Shown piece by piece: positions 60,626 to 64,000 of a DNA stretch of 64,000 nt. Source of the stretch: Gimesia benthica (lineage in GTDB: Bacteria; Planctomycetota; Planctomycetia; Planctomycetales; Planctomycetaceae); the NCBI RefSeq assembly GCF_009720525.1, contig NZ_CP043930.1:5778001-5842000 (forward strand). Reading direction: 5' to 3'. The translations under genes were made by a program, and so were the position numbers. A model generated the notes under the pieces. It saw only the letters and a program-made list of their open reading frames with translations, did not search any database and had not been told where the DNA came from. Numbering within the stretch: the first letter of the stretch is position 1; each line of letters opens with the position of its first letter.

Positions 60626-62755
60626 TCAGGCTGTGCGCTGTCTGACCTGGGCGCTGAGCAGGTTCTGGTACTGCGGACAGGTGTCGACCAGGGTATTGTG
60701 GGGGCCGGTGGCAACGACTTTCCCCGAATCCATAACGACGACGCGGGTCGCAAATTCGAGCAGGCTCTGCCCGACCGAGTGCGTAATAATGAATACGGTC
60801 CGTCCGGGAGCGAATTCCTTGAGCGCCTTGTGGATCAGGATTTCACTCTGCGAGTCGATGGCCGAGGTGGCTTCGTCCAGGATCAGAATGTTCGGATCAC
60901 GCAGGAAGGCCCGTGCCAGGGCAATGCGCTGGCGCTGTCCGCCGGAAAGCTCGTGCCCTTTCTCGCCGACGCCATAGTGCAGTCCATCAGGCAGCTGTTC
61001 TGCAAACTGGGAGACGTGTGCTTTTTTGGCGACGACTTCAATTTCGTGGCGGCTGGCGGACGGGCGTCCGTAGCGGATGTTTTCCAGAATCGTATCGTCG
61101 AAGAGCATGGTTTCCTGCGAGACGACGCCGATATGGTTGCGCAGGTCTCTCAAGCGGATGTCGCGGATATCGACTTCATTGATAAAGATATTACCTTTAT
61201 CCGGATCGTAGAACCGGGGGAGCAGATTCACGAGTGTGGATTTACCGGAACCGTTTTCACCCACCACCAGTACAACCTCTCCTGCGGCCACTTCCAGATT
61301 GACGCCGTCCAGGATCGGTTCGTTATTGCGAGTGGACTCTTTCCGCTGAGCATAAGTGAAATCGATTTTATTGAAGCGAACCGATTCCACTTTCTGCGGG
61401 AATGGTTCTGGATCAGTCGTTTCTTTAACGAGCGATTCGCGATCCATGACCGTAAAGATGCGTTCGGCGGCAGCAGCGGTTCGTTTCAGTTTTGAGTAGA
61501 CCGAGGACATTTTTCGTGCCGGGTCGGTGATGCCTGCCAGCAGGGCGTACATCATCGACAGGGTGGCGATGTCCATCGGGGCAGACGCGAGTTGAATGCC
61601 CCAGATTTCCGTTTTGCCCCGCAGGACGAGATAGGAACCGGGAATCAGGGCAATAAAGATCGCCATCAGCCCCAGCATTTCGGTGGTGGGGCTGGTGAGA
61701 GAGTCGATCCGGACGATGCGGAGTGCTTTCTTGAAGTACTCCTTATTTTCGTGATGGAAGCGACTGCGGTGTTTGCGTGCACCGTTGAAGGCGATAATGA
61801 CCTTCGAGCTTTCGAAGGATTCTTCCAGTGTTTTATAGATGCGGGACATGCTTTCCATCATCCGCTGGCTGGCATGCTTCAGTGTTTTACCAATTTTATA
61901 GAAGACGATCGCGATCAGTGGAGCGAAGACGAATGAAAGCAGAGTCAAACGCCAGTTGACCATGAAAGCGAATACGACGCAGGCCAGCGCTTTGAGGGGT
62001 TCACGGATAATTTTCCCCCCCATGAGTGTCAGGCCCTGGGAGAGTTGCTGCATATCAAACGTGAAGCGGGACATCAGGGAGGCGGTCCCTTCATCCGAGA
62101 GACTCTGGTAGTCCAGGTCCAGTGCTTTGCGGAAACACTCCTTGCGAATCGACATCGTGGCCAGTTCGACCACGCCTCCCACGATGACATCCTGCGTAAA
62201 GATACAGACGCCTTTGATCATTGTCGTGACCAGGAGCAGTCCCAGGATCATCGCAAACGTATCGAACTGGTCGTCGGGGACCCAGGGGAGGATGTTGGAT
62301 TCAATCCACTTCAGGGCAAACAGCTTGCGGGAGGCGATGCTCATATCCTCCTGCTGTCTTGAATGTTCGCTGAGCAGTTTCACCGGGGCATCGGCAAACT
62401 TGGTGGCATCGGCCTCGGCTGTGGAGAGATCTTCAACGGAATGATCGATCTGATACGCCTGGAGTTTACCAGAGATTTCTTTGAGGACCCGTTCCTTGTC
62501 TTTGATCGTATCCTCGGTCTCGACGATCTGTGTCTGCACGTACTGATCGATGCGTTCACCCTGCAGGAGTACCTTGACCACCAGGAAGGTGACGGACAGA
62601 TTCGCCCCCCAGAGAATGGCGACCAGGACGGCAAAAAAGAATGCGGTAATCAGTCGACGGCGGAAAGGCCAGACGTAATGCAGAATTCTGGTAAAGCTGT
62701 TCACGGTAGACACTCTGGAATTCGAGATCAGTATGTTGTTTGTAAGTCTATTCAT
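60626..62755 (-). CDS. MsbA-like ABC exporter (fused permease and ATPase)
   Basis: The product is 709 residues. A membrane domain with six helices is implied by hydrophobic segments at about 33-55 (LITAFFFAVLVAILWGANLS), 165-190, 250-280 and 350-380. An unusual insertion of about 90 residues lies between the first two helices (about 65-155; YVQTQIVETEDTIKDKERVL, coiled-coil-like). The ATPase domain has Walker A VVGENGSGKSTLVNLL, a Q-loop GVVSQETMLFDD, signature HELSGGQRQRIALARAF, Walker B ILILDEATSAIDSQSE and H-loop VFIITHS. It acts as a homodimer that exports lipids or hydrophobic compounds; MsbA-like function is the best guess. A divergent MATE transporter gene lies upstream, suggesting an export locus. 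Confidence 0.88.
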   Translation of the reverse strand: MNRLTNNILISNSRVSTVNSFTRILHYVWPFRRRLITAFFFAVLVAILWGANLSVTFLVVKVLLQGERIDQYVQTQIVETEDTIKDKERVLKEISGKLQAYQIDHSVEDLSTAEADATKFADAPVKLLSEHSRQQEDMSIASRKLFALKWIESNILPWVPDDQFDTFAMILGLLLVTTMIKGVCIFTQDVIVGGVVELATMSIRKECFRKALDLDYQSLSDEGTASLMSRFTFDMQQLSQGLTLMGGKIIREPLKALACVVFAFMVNWRLTLLSFVFAPLIAIVFYKIGKTLKHASQRMMESMSRIYKTLEESFESSKVIIAFNGARKHRSRFHHENKEYFKKALRIVRIDSLTSPTTEMLGLMAIFIALIPGSYLVLRGKTEIWGIQLASAPMDIATLSMMYALLAGITDPARKMSSVYSKLKRTAAAAERIFTVMDRESLVKETTDPEPFPQKVESVRFNKIDFTYAQRKESTRNNEPILDGVNLEVAAGEVVLVVGENGSGKSTLVNLLPRFYDPDKGNIFINEVDIRDIRLRDLRNHIGVVSQETMLFDDTILENIRYGRPSASRHEIEVVAKKAHVSQFAEQLPDGLHYGVGEKGHELSGGQRQRIALARAFLRDPNILILDEATSAIDSQSEILIHKALKEFAPGRTVFIITHSVGQSLLEFATRVVVMDSGKVVATGPHNTLVDTCPQYQNLLSAQVRQRTA

Positions 62756-63103
62756 ATCTATGGGTTATGCTCGGTGGTGACTGTCGAAATGATATAAATC
62801 ACTCGGCTGAAGTCCGGAACTGGCCCGTATAGATCGCGAATTAAACTAGGAATCGCCAATCAGGTCCAGATGAAATTGGAAATGCTGCGAAAATGAACAC
62901 ATAATCGGCCTGGTTTTTCCAGGGAGGCGACGCTGTGTTTCCTTTGAATTGCGAACTTCTGCTGCAACGAGCGTGTCGTGGAGAGGTCAGTTTATGAAAT
63001 TTGTGATATGCTGATGGACCGGCTTCGCCGATTCTGTTTCTCTTCACTACAATCCTCTCGATTGTAAGTCAGCGCTCTCTTTATCGTGATCGGATTGTTC
63101 CGG
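62756..63103. other. Divergent intergenic region between the ABC exporter and MATE genes
   Basis: About 350 bases with no supported gene. It should contain promoters for both transporters. I saw no clear inverted repeat or operator. Confidence 0.45.
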
Positions 63104-64000
63104 ATGGAAGATTCTGCCCTCAACCAGCACAACTCCACTGTGACGCCGGGGAGCCTGCGCGAACTGACTAATGTGGCAGTGCCCCTGGTGCTGAGCTGCG
63201 GGTCGCTGTCGATCATGCATGTGGTGGACCGGATCTTTCTGACCTGGTGGTCGACGGATGCGGTAGCTGCGGCGTTGCCTGCGGGCATGATCCAATGGAC
63301 GATCATGTCGATCGCGATGGGAAAAGCCATGTATGTGAATACATTCGTGGCACAGTACGAGGGAGCGAATCAGAGGCAGCGGGTTTCCGAATCGGTCTGG
63401 CAGGGCGTTTACCTGGCGCTGATTTGGGGCGGTCTGCTGCTGTTAGGCGTCCCTTTCGCGGGAACCTTCTTTCACTGGATCGGCCATACGCCCGAAGTCC
63501 AGGCGCTGGAAGCAGAGTACTTTTCGATTCTATGTCTGGGATCGGGGCCCGCGCTGTTGTCGACGGTGCTCTCCTGTTTTTATACGGGGCGCAGTCAGAC
63601 CATGGTGGTGATGTGGGTTAACCTGGTGAGCGTGCTCGTGAATATGTTGCTGGATTACTGGCTGATTTTCGGAGTCGGACCGATACCGGCACTGGGAATC
63701 CGCGGCGCCGCGATTGCTACGGTAGCTGCGAATGTGGTGACACTGTTGCTGTATCTGTTTATCATTCTGGCCAAGCATGAGGCCCGTCTGTATGGACTGT
63801 TCAATCACTGGCAGTTTAATCGGGAACTGTTTGTGCGTCTGATCCGTTACGGATTTCCCAACGGGCTGCTGTATTTCATCGACATCATCGGCTTCACGCT
63901 GTTTATCGTACTGGTGGGCCGGATTGGTAAGATCGAGCTGGCAGCGACGACAATTGCCTTTAACCTGAACTCGCTGGCCTTCGTGCCTATGATGGGGGTC
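63104..64000 (+). CDS. MATE-family multidrug/Na+ antiporter, N-terminal part (runs off right edge)
   Basis: The frame is open from the ATG at 63104 to the window edge, 299 codons without a stop. An in-frame GTG at 63086 is also possible. The product starts MEDSALNQHNSTVTPGSLRE, then shows membrane helices typical of MATE proteins: LTNVAVPLVLSCGSLSIMHV with the VDRIFLTWW motif after it, QGVYLALIWGGLLLLGVPFA, the segment GPALLSTVLSCFYTGRSQTM (close to the conserved helix 4/5 region), VNLVSVLVNMLLDYWLIFG and RGAAIATVAANVVTLLLYLF. These match the first seven or eight of the usual twelve helices. It is a cation-coupled inner-membrane efflux pump; substrate unknown. The C-terminal half lies outside the window. 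Confidence 0.88.
   Translation, partial: MEDSALNQHNSTVTPGSLRELTNVAVPLVLSCGSLSIMHVVDRIFLTWWSTDAVAAALPAGMIQWTIMSIAMGKAMYVNTFVAQYEGANQRQRVSESVWQGVYLALIWGGLLLLGVPFAGTFFHWIGHTPEVQALEAEYFSILCLGSGPALLSTVLSCFYTGRSQTMVVMWVNLVSVLVNMLLDYWLIFGVGPIPALGIRGAAIATVAANVVTLLLYLFIILAKHEARLYGLFNHWQFNRELFVRLIRYGFPNGLLYFIDIIGFTLFIVLVGRIGKIELAATTIAFNLNSLAFVPMMGV

Overview
The window looks like chromosomal DNA from a marine planctomycete, most like Gimesia (formerly Planctomyces) maris. This is inferred from gene content, not from a search. Supporting content includes a DUF1549/DUF1553 Planctomycete-cytochrome protein next to DUF1501 proteins, a PVC-type haem-binding dehydrogenase, a sulfatase, an MJ0042-type zinc-ribbon protein, and a giant surface protein whose N-terminus carries the planctomycete QLEDRTLL-type motif. 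Base composition is near balanced. I saw no rRNA, tRNA, CRISPR array, insertion sequence or phage gene.

Layout. 1-1.8 kb: the N-terminal piece of an ECF sigma factor running off the left edge, then a lipoprotein and a small secreted protein separated by two tandem dyad elements. 1.8-9.3 kb: a minus-strand cluster of cell-envelope genes (TPR-like protein, VWA/amidotransferase-like membrane protein, a DUF4175-like coiled-coil protein split by a frameshift, and a secreted Gln/Lys-rich protein). 9.7-12 kb: murC-murB, overlapping. 12-20.5 kb: minus-strand genes for a PQQ-type beta-propeller, DUF1501, PSCyt1/DUF1549/DUF1553, a second DUF1501 and an HpcH/HpaI-family aldolase. 20.7-28.5 kb: a secreted protein, guaA, the haem-binding dehydrogenase with HEAT-like repeats, and an outer-membrane beta-barrel candidate. 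29.3-46.8 kb: one giant multidomain surface protein (about 5,800 residues if a G-run frameshift is repaired). It carries beta-helix, Ig-like, Calx-beta, metzincin, PPC, cohesin-like and dockerin modules. 47-51.3 kb: a cupredoxin/carboxypeptidase-regulatory-like protein, an endonuclease/exonuclease/phosphatase protein, a small c-type cytochrome, a sulfatase with an atypical active-site motif and a His/Tyr-rich secreted peptide. 51.5-55.3 kb: glnE with an inserted ACT-like region. 55.6-64 kb: a Tat-exported beta-propeller, a zinc-ribbon/membrane/alpha-beta hydrolase gene split into three frames, a charged coiled-coil protein, an MsbA-like ABC exporter and the start of a MATE transporter.

Two themes stand out. 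First, GlnE here carries about 270 extra residues between its two nucleotidyltransferase halves, with at least one convincing ACT domain. This suggests that glutamine synthetase adenylylation may respond directly to an amino acid. Second, four reading-frame breaks all correspond to one missing base in a G/C run (near 5367, 39150, 58773 and 59380). They split three otherwise coherent genes. Sequencing or assembly undercalls are the simplest explanation, but the G8 tract in the giant surface protein is also a plausible phase-variation tract. The genes at these sites should be read as single genes until the bases are verified.
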